Origin: Phoebastria nigripes | Taxonomy: Eukaryota > Chordata > Aves > Procellariiformes > Diomedeidae | DNA: 64,000 nt | Assembly: GCA_035582835.1 (NCBI GenBank) | Contig: JAYKAV010000966.1 | Coordinates: forward strand, 358,520 to 422,519 | Direction of reading: 5' to 3' | Shown here: in pieces, positions 13,246 to 24,345 of the stretch | Position numbering within the stretch: position 1 is the first letter of the stretch | Layout of the letters: the number at the start of each line of letters is the position of its first letter | Translations under genes and position numbers: made by a program | The notes under the pieces: generated by a model | The model's input: the letters and a program-made list of their open reading frames with translations, nothing else | Told to the model about the DNA's origin: nothing | Database searches by the model: none

Positions 13246-15837
13246 TCCTACCTTACTGGTGACAGGACTGAGCTTTGAATAAAGTTGTCCTCAGTGCTCT
13301 CTGTAGCTCATGAAGAGAGACAGGAATCTCCACTGGGTAATTCACATCTAAATAGACTGATAAACCTCTACTGGAGACCTATTTGTCTCCAGTGACTGCA
13401 GAGAGAGCTTAGATTAAAGTCACAGCCTCAATAATATTCAGATATCCTTCTGTGTACCAAAGAACCAGCAAATATTTGTCTCAATTCTTGTTTAAATTTA
13501 GAATTTAAATGGAAATAGGCATTATCTGACCTAATTTTAGTCCTTCTCTATGTCCTGACAGAGGAAAGTGAATATAACACAGTCATTGCAAACATGCAAG
13601 ATCCTAAACCTGTACAGATTTTGTTGCTACCTTAGGAATTGCAGCTGCGCAGTCAGGTGTGGGGTTACTTTCTCTAAGACTTCCCGTGGGGAAAAGAAGG
13701 TATATTAAATTTCATTCAGTAAATCATGAAAATTATAAAGGAGATTTACAAAATATTGCTGAACCTTAAAAAGCAAACAGACATGAAAGATTTCATAGTA
13801 AATAAAGAGACTTCCAACAGTATGGGCAAGAATAGCATGCTGCGACAGCACAGAAAGGGGAATTTGCATTGAACCAAGAAATAAACTCCCACAATTTCTT
13901 AAAATATACATATATGCACATGCACAGAGTGTAGGAATAGACCGCAGCAAGAACTGAGGTCCAGTTCCTGTTGGTAAGGGAATCTACTCCACTCTGCAGC
14001 AGCCCCAGTGACGCCCCTCACTATCAAAATGTCAAGGAATTTCTTGGCTCCTCATGCACCCTGATTTTGATCCCATAATATGGCCAGTAAATAAGTAAGG
14101 CACGTGTGCACCTCTCTCTGCTAAGGTCCAGTTTCCAAAGGTACATGGTGTTCTCACATGAGGGGCACCACTAGCCCTAAAGACCACTAGGAAAGTGAAA
14201 AATGTCTTCCAAGTCTTCCTTCTCTTTTTCATATACAGAAGCAGTGCCTTACTGAGAATGACAGTCTTCACCATCTAGAAAACTCAAGATATTTTAGCAA
14301 CATGCTGTTTATGTATTTGTAAAAAAAAAAATTAAAACATTTTGAAGCACATATCAGTTCCATCAACCAGCTAAAAAGGTCAATTTCACATCAGCAAAGA
14401 GACGAAAAAACCTTATCTGTATTTCTGCCCTTTCCACATCATTTTGAAGATGTCCTTTGTGAAAAATGTCCATCTCATCTAATCAATTTCTTTTTCTTAA
14501 ATACCGCTACATTAAACAGCTCTTGAAAAATTTTATTAATTTTTATGAGCTTTTACCTCTTCCTCCAGAATACATAGTTTCAGATTTATTTTGCTTTCCA
14601 ACCTCAGCCTTTACAGTTACTGTTCCAGCATAAGTGCCACTTCAGTTCTAGCCTCCCCAACACAATGAGCCTTTGCTTGTGCTGTGTGTCCCAGACCACA
14701 ATAAAAGCTCCATGGTTAAGTCATTGTGAAAATAAATAAGTGGACTGGTTGCTAAATCTTTCTGAAGGTAAGAAAGAGCATTTACTTGTTAATCATGCTT
14801 ACCATCTATAAAGCAAGAATAATTTGTCATTAAGATATAATGCTGTCTTTGCCCATTATCCATCTTTCAAGAATGATAGAACTCCACATTACCAAAATGG
14901 TCTTAATTTTGTCCAAGGTAAAAACATTTTGAAATAAATACTTTAAGAAATCCTCAGTCTTTGTAATTAGAAATCAAATTTCTGTAATTTCTTTAATAAA
15001 GCAACATATTAAGTATGCTACAAATAAATCAAATAAATTACCATTTTTAATTAGGCATAACAAACAATTAAACAGATGACATTTTAAATTAATTTTCTCT
15101 ACTGGAGGGAACATGATCTAAATCGGTGCTGAGCCCAGCACTCTCCTTGTGGATATTCCTTCAAATGCAGTGACATTCAAAACCATCATAACATTTTCAG
15201 AGACAAGTCTATTTCCATTTTTCAGTATCTGAGGTTTCACTTTTAAGCTGGGTTTTTTTCAATTACCAAACTTCCCTAGAAATGCTCCATGTCTTAAAGT
15301 TTCTGCTCAGCTCCATAGTATGTAATTGCTGAACAGCTGCACAGTCATACCAACTACAGATAAAAAGGCATTACAAACTTCTAAGCAAATCATATTTATA
15401 ATGCATAATATTCAAGGCCAAAGAAAATCAGTAGTACTTCAAGGCAAACTTCTGAAAATAGGGCAAGAGCATCTTGGGAAAGATGATGGTAAATACTGCG
15501 CAGCAGTGAAAAGATGCAGCTGTCTAAAACATAACTCCCGTACAGCACACTGAAAAGAGAATTACCTTACTTTTGACGGCACTTTGTCTCCCAAAATAAA
15601 ACATTATCTACAGCTAACTGCTTCAAGGACTGGAGTAAAAACTCTTAGGGGTCCAGTCCAGCAAAGAGTAGGTACCTTTAGGAGGTACCCAAATCTGAGC
15701 ACATGGGTTGTCTCCCTGACTTCATATATTTAAATACCTCAAAGATTTGCCCCTGTGAGATATTTCAGGCAATCAGAAGCCACGAAGGAGATGCTCTATT
15801 TCCTACTCTGAAAGCTTTTCCTTAATTCTTCATTTGT

Positions 15838-15898
15838 AATGGTGTAAGCGAATTGAAATCAGTGGAGTAAGGCACTGTAAACCCAGCCAGAAGGGAAA
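15838..15898 (+). repeat. Fossil of an unnamed ancient amniote repeat (GTGTAA...ATCAGTGGAGT type)
   Basis: TGGTGTAAGCGAATTGAAAT, then CAGTGGAGTAAGGCACTGTA, resembles a common old amniote interspersed repeat with GTGTAA / TTACAC words flanking a 'TCAGTGGAGT' centre. I cannot name the family from memory. A likely relative in the other orientation is at 53545-53612. Confidence 0.35.
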
Positions 15899-16437
15899 TC
15901 TAGCAGGTGCACCTTTCACTTGCGAGCTTTACTTAGCAATTGTCATCACATGCATACACATTTTCTGCAAAGCATCAAATGCTAAAAACAAAGCAAAGGC
16001 ATTTCATATTCACTAAAAGGTGACAGACGAGTTTTTAGAGACTGCAAAATAAAATAGAACATTTCACCCAGAAGATCATTTTCAAGAAAAATAGGAAGCC
16101 CAAATTGAGAACATTAATTTAATTTTTGTTCTGCTGCCTGAGAGAACTAAATGTAGGATAGTATTTTCCTGCTTGGACTGTATGTGTGATTCCCATCAGC
16201 AGAAATGAGTGCTATGTATGTGCATTGAGGGTGGAACAATTCTGGGTCTGTATATGCAATCTGGAGTGTGAGAAGGTAGCAGCAGATTTGCTCTAACTGA
16301 AAGAAGTGGGAAGCTGAAGTGGCCATTTTTGTAGCTAGCACATCGCTAGAGATCTTAAATTGAAGAGGTAGTTGGAGAAACCTATTTGTGACATATGTTA
16401 CATCAGACAGCTTAAGACTATAGCTGGTCTGTTTTTT

Positions 16438-16471
16438 ATATATACATATATATAAATATATATATATATAT
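16438..16471. repeat. (AT)n microsatellite, imperfect
   Basis: Alternating T and A, interrupted by a C and by AA at two points. The longest pure block, at the right end, is about 16 bases. Confidence 0.9.
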
Positions 16472-16633
16472 CCAAAAAATCATACAAAAAAGAATAGATT
16501 TTTTAAAACATTAGAATTATGACATAAATAAGTCTTTGTGCTTGGGGAAGAGCCTCGGGGGAACAGTTCTAAAGACAAGCCCCTGCAAGGAAAATGCTTC
16601 CAGGGAATGCCTCCCTAGACAAATCTCCTGCTA

Positions 16634-16676
16634 AGCAGAATGCCTCTGGCAAAATGCTTTTGGCAAAATGCTTCTG
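16634..16676. repeat. 14-bp tandem repeat (GGCAAAATGCTTTT)
   Basis: Two good copies and one diverged copy (GCAGAATGCCTCT) of a 14-bp unit. Confidence 0.7.
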
Positions 16677-16979
16677 AAAGATGATGACTCTCTTGACAAA
16701 ACCTGTGCTCTCTCTCTCTGAAAGTGCCCAAGCCAGGCTTTCATCGCTGTGAGGAACAACCATCAGTGGGATGAGCCCTGCTCCTCACTGTCTCTAACCA
16801 ATAAAAATAAAAACTGGAACAAATTGCTGTCTGTATCCCAATGATTATAAAGCCAGAGAATTCCATAATCACAGTTATTACAAATATTTGTGCTTTGATT
16901 AGGTAAGAGTGACAAATAACTGTCAGAAGTAAGGGATTTAAGTGTGATAGAGTTACTGAGAAATAATCATATTGTAGAT

Positions 16980-17025
16980 ATGCAAATCAGTTCTCAACAA
17001 CCAATCTGACTGCAAGGATTTGCAT
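16980..17025. promoter_or_regulatory. Facing pair of octamer (POU-factor) sites
   Basis: ATGCAAAT lies at 16980-16987 and its inverse ATTTGCAT at 17018-17025. Including flanks they form a 10-bp inverted repeat (ATATGCAAAT...ATTTGCATAT). POU-domain proteins bind this octamer. Function as an intronic element is inferred. Confidence 0.4.
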
Positions 17026-17681
17026 ATGTGATTACAAATGTGCAGTAATACATATATAACTTTGGGCTCTGCCTGCCTGAGAGACTGCTTCTCCCGTGGA
17101 GTACTTAGTTATCCAAAAAATCCAGAAGTTGCACTGGTACTGAAATTTTGTCTTGTTTTTCACATTCCTTGCATTATCTGTTACAAGTATATCTATTAAG
17201 ATATTCTTGTGCCAAGGAAATCTTAAATCATATACTCACAACAAACAAGATTACTGTAGTTTCCCTCTTCCTCCCTAATCTGTTTATTCTCTCACTGTCC
17301 TCTTGCTGCAACTACATCCCTTGAAGGAAGATTTTTCAGTCCCTATGGACACTACGTAGAGTGAAAAGGCAAAAAGTAGGGAGGCACCATATTTACTGTA
17401 ACATAGAATAAGGAGATCAGAGCACACAGATAAATGTGCTGTACAGATATTCAGAAAACGTCATGGTTTAAGTAGATCAGTCATGTTTCAGGCATACTGC
17501 TATAGCTAAAAAAAGGTAGCCATGCTTTTTGCATAAAACCCTTCAGGGCTAGAAAACAAATAGCAATCTTTAAGCTACAGTATCAATTTCCCCTATTTTG
17601 CATTGCTTACCTCTTCAGGTCACTATGGTATAGAGCGCATTACAACAACATTAACACTAGCTTTTTGGCACTGCAGAAAAA

Positions 17682-17697
17682 GGGGGGGTGGGTGGGG
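17682..17697 (+). other. G-quadruplex motif
   Basis: G7, T, G3, T, G4: the seven-G run can supply two tracts with a one-base loop, giving four tracts within 16 bases. It lies about 85 bp left of the left arm of the inverted pair. Confidence 0.7.
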
Positions 17698-17780
17698 AAG
17701 GAGTATAAATTTACAAAAGATTAAGCATTTTCAAGACTTTTCTACCTAAAGAGATTCTATTTCAGTTTACTGCTCAATCT

Positions 17781-18007
17781 GAATACATTTGATACACCTA
17801 ATTTTCTGCATATAAGTTTGAAAATGTTGATACAGGCTGATAGCCTGGAATATCTGGTCACATCACAGTTCAGACTGTAGGCCGGATCCTGTTCTCCTAA
17901 ACCCTGCCTCAGCCGGAATGCAAGCGTACAGATTCCCCTTACACCTCCAACAGCAATCCAGCCCTCCGACCCGTGTGCATAATCCTTTAAATACATTTCT
18001 GCTTGGC
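17781..18007 (-). repeat. Left arm of a ~227-bp inverted homologous pair
   Basis: The reverse complement of this segment aligns end to end with 20511-20737 at roughly 85 % identity (by eye), with almost no gaps. Shared blocks include TATTCCAGGCTATCAGCCTG, TGCAGAAAATTAG and AGAACAGGATC. The element family is not recognised; it could be an ancient interspersed repeat present twice in opposite orientation. A minus-strand frame of 79 codons crosses it but is not conserved in the other arm. Confidence 0.9.
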
Positions 18008-20370
18008 CTAAAAGTTCCTTTGGTGTCTAAAGTATGTCTCCCATAAGAACATATCTATGATGAAACACATTGTTAGTATTTCCAATGACTTTGGGAAAAC
18101 TGCATTTATTCTCATAATGCAAGGAACTTTGATTTGTATCAGATCTTACAACAGTCATATTTCCTAGTACAGCTACAAAGTATGTTGTTCTTACCTGGGT
18201 GATTTAGATTAAAGAGCCAATTCCCATTTCTTAGTTGCCTTTCTGTATATATTGTGCTGTTCTTTTCTGTTGTCAGTGCATGAATGCAAGGAAGAAATTA
18301 TATGCACAGAAATCTTTGCAAATAGAAATATCGTTGACGACACTTGAAGATATTACAAAAACCCTAAGGAAAGCTCTTTACAATACTAAAGACAATGAAT
18401 ACAACATTTTCAGACACATGCTTATTCAAATAGTTTACAACTAGGTGCTGTCAGAGCTGGGTGGGAAAAGGTTTCTCTACCCCAACAATAATTTCAAGAT
18501 TTCAAAATGTTTTCTGTTCCGCATGAGGATGGAAACAAGACCTGCCCAACTTTTCCACCAAAAAAAAGTGAATCAATGGTTTATCATATGAGGTGTTTCT
18601 AAGAGGTAGAAAACCAAAGTTTAAATGTCTAACTAGGGACTGAAAAGTGATACACTGATATTTCAGTTGGGATTGGGGGATGTCTGGAAGCTTTTGTGTT
18701 TATAAGCACAGAAACTCCTTAATGGATCTGGAAAACTTTCCATGATCAGAGTTTTAGTAAAACTATACACTGCCATTAAAAAGTTTGATGCAATAAGTCA
18801 TCATTTTCAAACAAAAACAGCCATGTTCATCACAAAATTCCAGACAAGGAGTAGTTGCTAGTATCCAAATGTTGATATAGTACTCATTTTATTTTTATGG
18901 GGTTTTTTTATTATTATTCTGTTGCAAGCGAATCATTTGTCAATCAAAATAAAATTACAGTCAGTTTCAGTCTATGGTGCTCACTCAAACCAGCTATCTA
19001 ATTAGACATAGTCAACATTATGACTCATAAACTAATGAGATCTCCCCTTTTGATTCTTCCAAAAAGGAACAGGGATTAACTCACTTGAGAAACCCTTTTC
19101 CCACTTTGACCATTAGACCATAGTAATCACGAGATCAAAAGCAATTTATTAAAAGGATGTATTCCATATGTATTGTATAAACTTTCTGCATAATATCCTA
19201 TTAGGAAATTGTGTGTTCTTATCTAATACTGGAAAAACATTCCAAAAATCACTTACAGAATGGCCCTTTCATTCATTTATTACATGTAAAAGAAATAAAA
19301 ACTGCAGTTGTAGCCATGACAAAGGCTGACTTGCAGAAACAGCAAAGCTCTTTCTCACAAGACAGGGCTGAAAAAGTTGCAATTGGCTTGCCTATATACT
19401 AAAAAAATAGTGGGGATAATATCAGCATGCATTGGTTGCTTGACATCACCAGGTACTGCAAACATTTTAATTCATTTTTCCTATCATTAAAAAGTGTCAG
19501 GAGTGCCTGAGGGTTTCTGTGTTGTTTTGCTTTTTAGAGAAAAGCTTTAAGCTTTTTAAATTAAGTATCCAGAATGTTAGTGCGTAGTTAATATTCTGAA
19601 TCTACTTCTTCACACTGATTTATTTTAATCTGCTCTTTTTTTATTACAGAATGTAAGCCCACCCCCAGAATGACTAATTCAGGCACTGGTGTATACATAT
19701 TTCTGGTTCCTGCTGAACTTTAGTGTAATCAGTGTGACCAGGTTTAAACACATCTCATACATTAAGGCGAGTGCTGTCGCCATCCAGCAGCAGGGCACTG
19801 GCAGAGAGGAGAGGTGTCAGATTCCCTGCCTTTCTTGTAGGGTGCAACCCAGGAAGGTAGCTCTTGCTCCTGGAAACCTGTATTCATTTTGCATGACATT
19901 ACCATTGGGGAAAAACTACATAAAAACAAGGACATTGTCATCCAACTCATCTTAATTACAATCAGGTTGCCTTTGCCGTGGCTCCTTTTGCCCCATGAAA
20001 CTGGCACTCCTCATCACACAGGCAAAGGACCACAGCCTGATGTGTTTTAACAGCTTTGCCCCATGCCAGGGGTTTGGCCAGGCTCGAAGATGGAGGAAAT
20101 GGGTGGACAGGTCCTGGCCAGGCTAAGGAAGACTCACGGTGTCCCTTTTCTCTTTCTTGCAATCCCACCAGGTCCCATCCACCTGGAAAGAGGTTTTTTT
20201 CACCTTGCTATTATTTAGAGGGTGCCACCACAAAGTTAGTGGTAGCTTCACCCATTACTGATTTTGACAGCTTTTGTGGGTCAGAAAGCAGCCTAAACCC
20301 AAACAGCCATGAAGCTGAGAAACCTATCTCTCTAGAAAATAATGCCCATAAGCACTCAGAAGCACATGTA
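18008..20370. other. Spacer between the arms of the inverted pair
   Basis: About 2.4 kb with no recognisable exon or repeat; mildly GC-richer at 19780-20180, where short frames on both strands appear by chance. Confidence 0.6.
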
Positions 20371-20484
20371 GACGTGGTGCTTAGGAACATGTTTTAGTGG
20401 TGGACGCGGTAGTGTTAGGTTAATGGTTGGACTTGGTGATCTTAAGGGTCTTTTCCAACCTAAATTATTCTATGATTCTGTGAC
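20371..20484 (+). mobile_element. CR1-type 3' end fragment with octamer tail
   Basis: The segment carries the avian CR1 3'-end text: GTTAGGTTAATGGTTGGACT, then GATCTTAAGGGTCTTTTCC, then AACC, and closes with TATTCTATGATTCTGTGA, a degenerate ATTCTATG repeat. It is the usual 5'-truncated insertion form. A SINE that borrows a CR1 tail is an alternative. It ends 27 bp before the right arm of the inverted pair. Confidence 0.75.
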
Positions 20485-20510
20485 ATATTTCAGATGCCAT
20501 AGGAACTTTC

Positions 20511-20737
20511 AGACAAGCAAGGAGGTATTTAAAGGTTTATGCACGCAGGTTGGAGGGCTGAATTGCTATTGGAGGTATAAGGGGAATTCATATACTTGCA
20601 TTCTGGTTCAGACAAGACTTAGAAGAACAGGATCTGGCCTACAGTCTAAACTGTGATGTGACAAGGTATTCCAGGCTATCAGCCTGTACCCGCATTTTCA
20701 AACTTACATGCAGAAAATTAGATGTATCAAATATATT
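20511..20737 (+). repeat. Right arm of the ~227-bp inverted homologous pair
   Basis: This is homologous to the reverse complement of 17781-18007. The arms are separated by about 2.5 kb. A CR1 tail ends 27 bp to its left. Homology fades at both ends at matching places, which suggests the limits of a discrete element or duplication unit. No terminal inverted repeats or target duplications were identified. Confidence 0.9.
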
Positions 20738-23700
20738 CCTTCTAGCAACTAACAGCCTGATTGTCACANATATCCTGTACCTAAAGCTACTGTGAATAAA
20801 ATAATCCTAACCCCTCCAACAGTCTCAGTGATTAGAATTTCAGAAAATGTTATTCCGCTGCCTACAAATCCTGTTTTAGTTTTATTTTTGAAATGAAATG
20901 TTGATCTTTAAGTTGCCACACAGACTGCAAACCAAGCCAGATTTTAAAGTACCTGAGTCAGTATTTTTGTTTGAAGGCAAATCCTTTACAAATTAAAGAA
21001 AACTTTCAGAGGATCCCACTTTTAAGATACCTCCTAATTTATGATGGTCTCAGAGACTGAAATTTCCTACTCACTCACTGTAATTTTCTGTAGTTTTGGG
21101 TCACTCTTAATGAAGGTTGTACATTGGGATGTAGTGTTGCAATGACCTTAGTCTGTAATGGCATTTTGCGGACCCACTTAAACTAAGCATCTGTTACCTG
21201 GCTCTTTGTGGTGGAGGGAACAAGAATCAATACTGATTGAGTGATAGGTCAAGTGACCTTTCCAATCTTCTCATTCTACATTGAGTAGTACTCATAATTT
21301 AAAAACAACTAAGGTGATTCCTCCAGGTTTGACTAACTTTTCAGTGGAGTGAAACAAACTGGGGTATTTCACAAATTGATTCGTTGTAACCTCTGCAGGA
21401 TATATGGAGAATTCAATCAAGCAGCCACTTAGAGACCTCTCTGTTCTCCGCCTGCCTCCTTTGCAGCAGGTTCTTACCAGGGCACCGGTATTTAGTGCTC
21501 CTGCCTTTCCTGGCTCGCTGCATTATGGGATGAACACGAAAGCAGAAAAACAGCTACATTCCTGGAAGAGATTTCCCAGCGTTTGGGAATTCCCCTTCAG
21601 AATACTTGCAAACAGTGCTCATTACTCCTTCACTAGCTTTCTGCTGCAGGAGCAGCACTGGTCCTAGTGTGGAAAATTTATGAATCACATTACATAGAAT
21701 TAAATCTTTGTGCACTGAGGCTGCACACACAGCCTGGCTGGGGATCACCCAATCAGTTTTATACAGACTTGAGTCTCAGGTGACAAAGAAGGCTAAAGAT
21801 TTCAAACCTGACATGTCAACTACAAACTACTCTGTTTGGTAAGTCTGAAAATCACTAATAGTCTAAATGCTTACTCCCTTCTTTTTTTCTAGCAATCTGT
21901 TAAGCTTCTCTACAACAAATATTTTTCCAAACTTTCCTCAGTATCACTGATGTGTTTTAGGAATAATATCGATGAAGGATCTCACGAAGTATGTTAGCTG
22001 CAATCAGTACTTCCTAAGTGAAAACTTTTATGGCTTTGAACATAGGAACAGAAGGCTCATGTGACAGCTCAGCTTGATTTGTAATTAATAAATCCCCAGG
22101 TCACTCAGCAAGAGTTCCTACTGCAAAGGATTGTTCTTTCAAACATTAGGGCAAGAGCTGACTCCAGCAAGGTTGAGGCTGATGGCCAGCTAATTTGGGT
22201 AGCACATGATGCTGCGCATCTGCTCCAAAGCAGATGCTAAAGCTTCTTTCTCTTGCAGACACACTCCTCCCTTCTGTCTGTAGAGGTTCTAGCGGATGGT
22301 GCAAATAGAAACAGCAGGGGCATACTGGAGAAACCTTGATGGTCCTATTTATATCTGTTCCACATAGCTCAAGTTCATAATTCCACCAAAATACTAAGAA
22401 TCTCTCTCAAAGGACATCCATGTGTGTGCTCCACTTCAGACAAGTGGCCTAATTTTTGGGAGCCTGGTCACCACAATGAGACAGCTGACCACTCAGAAAG
22501 TCTGCAAAACAGGCTGAGATGAATAAACATTTTTCAGGATGAATCCATTAGTCATGCATGCTTTAAGAGTGCCTTCACCCAAAATACTTTAAAAATCTGA
22601 AAAGGCTGCAAATCTGCTGACCACAGTTATTCGGTGATATCTCTAGGAGCTTTGTGGCAAGAAAGCCAGCAGCTTTCTGGCAGCTTATCTGCTAAATCTT
22701 CATTTTGGCATGAAATTTGTTTACAAGACAGAGAAAACATCCTTCGATAGTTTTTCCCTGAATAGCTCCTAACTCTTTCTACTGAAATTTTAATTGAAAG
22801 CTATGATAATGACTCAAAATCCAGTTAGAAAAAAAAACTCAGTGGGCAGCATATAATAGGCATAAATCTTATTCAAATTAATTCACATTCAGATATCACG
22901 TATGAAAATAATTTTAATATGCTTTTTAGTAAAAATGAAATCTATTCACTCTAAATGTAGAGACCTTAGATGTTTGTGTGTAGATTGATAGACAGATTAA
23001 TAAATGTAAATGCTAGTGATGAAGGAAACCCAAGGAATAGACGTTTTTAATCCTTGAGTGTTGAGAGGATATTTTTTCATGCTATATTTTGCCTACTTTT
23101 CCCATAAACGTTTTCATTTGATCTTAATTGACCTGCCAGAACAGGGGCCAGCTATCAATTCTGTGCTGTGGACATCTGTACCTAAAAAAATGAACTGAAA
23201 AGACCAAAGTTGCTTTACATACACCAATTAACTATCACAAGTGAAGAATTTTGAGTTACTACAAACAGCAGCCAGTTTTGAACTTAGAGGTGAAAGTATC
23301 CATACTACAAAGGTCAAAAATGTCAGGGGGTTACATTAACATCTGACTCTCACTCAAAATAAATTACTTCTGGTTTTGAGGAACAGAAGAAATCATTGCC
23401 CTCTGGTGGCCAAAATGGCATTTTTTAAGCATTATGGACTCAAATTTTAAGCAGGGTATATAGGGACAATAATCCACTATCACATACGTAGAATGAAAAA
23501 TCTTAAAGAAGACTACTTTTTATTGATATTGATATAAATGGGAGAAAAATATAGTCCTGTCTTTCATAGTTTCAGGATACAGGCTCTAATTAAATCCTTA
23601 ATCTAGACGCAGTTTTCTCCCCCTACAAAAGTTTTCTCCAGTTCGAATTCGGTTTGATTTGTGTGAACATACACCCATGAAATATAGGCATGTACTACCT

Positions 23701-23864
23701 ACCTTTATTCAATGTCAGGAGCAAAGCATGTTTTCAGCACCTAATCACCTCTGTCAACAATAGTTTGCATTTAAACATAGTAAGGCATGATTATATTTGT
23801 CCCTGAGAATGCAGGTTTTTTCTAGACAGCCACCTATGGATGGATGTGAAGTATGAACTTAAGC

Positions 23865-24345
23865 AACGCAGCCAATCTAACAATGGTTCTTCTATGGGGA
23901 ATAGCCAGGCAGAGGTTTCCGCCAGTCCATCCACAGGCAAGGGCCAATTACACTATTGGTGCCTGGGATGCCATGGTGAGAAAAGGGGTTTGTAGTGCTA
24001 CAGGAAGAGAGGGAAATATAGCCACTGCACTCAGCCGAGGACATATGCACACACTGTATATGTACCATATGAGCGGATTCAGAAAGGACACTGCCTTTGA
24101 CACACAGATTGTGCCAACATGCATGCTCTGCCTTTGCGTTAGCAGAGAGCGATGCAAACAGTATACCATAGCTCACTGCTGACCATGGTCTTATACGCCA
24201 GAAGGCTTAAACAACCGCTAATAAGAGCTCCGTGACCTTTGCCGAGCATCTGTTGACGTCCTGGTTGCTCATCATTTTACAGAGGCTTTAGCAGGACAGA
24301 ACCTTTAGGTCGGCTCCTTGCTTAAAAGTCGCAACCGCTCTGTAG
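23865..24345. promoter_or_regulatory. CpG-enriched intronic patch with a TGACGT core
   Basis: About 13 CpGs fall in 480 bp, eight of them in the last 160. It contains TGACGTCC at about 24254-24261 (CRE-like half site plus) and CCGTGACCTTTGCC (nuclear-receptor-like TGACCTTTG) at about 24230. Plus- and minus-strand frames of 109 and 94 codons are not recognisable proteins. Confidence 0.35.

Larger units (their letters stand above)
13246..17780. other. Intronic stretch without genes
   Basis: AT-rich. The segment 14900-15110 is dense in TAATT/ATTA words typical of homeodomain targets. The (AT)n tract, the 14-bp tandem repeat, the octamer pair and a G-quadruplex motif lie near its right end. Confidence 0.65.

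Noticed and set aside
23638..23652. GTTCGAATTCGG, similar to a tRNA T-arm
   Set aside because: No matching A box, acceptor stem or anticodon arm around it.
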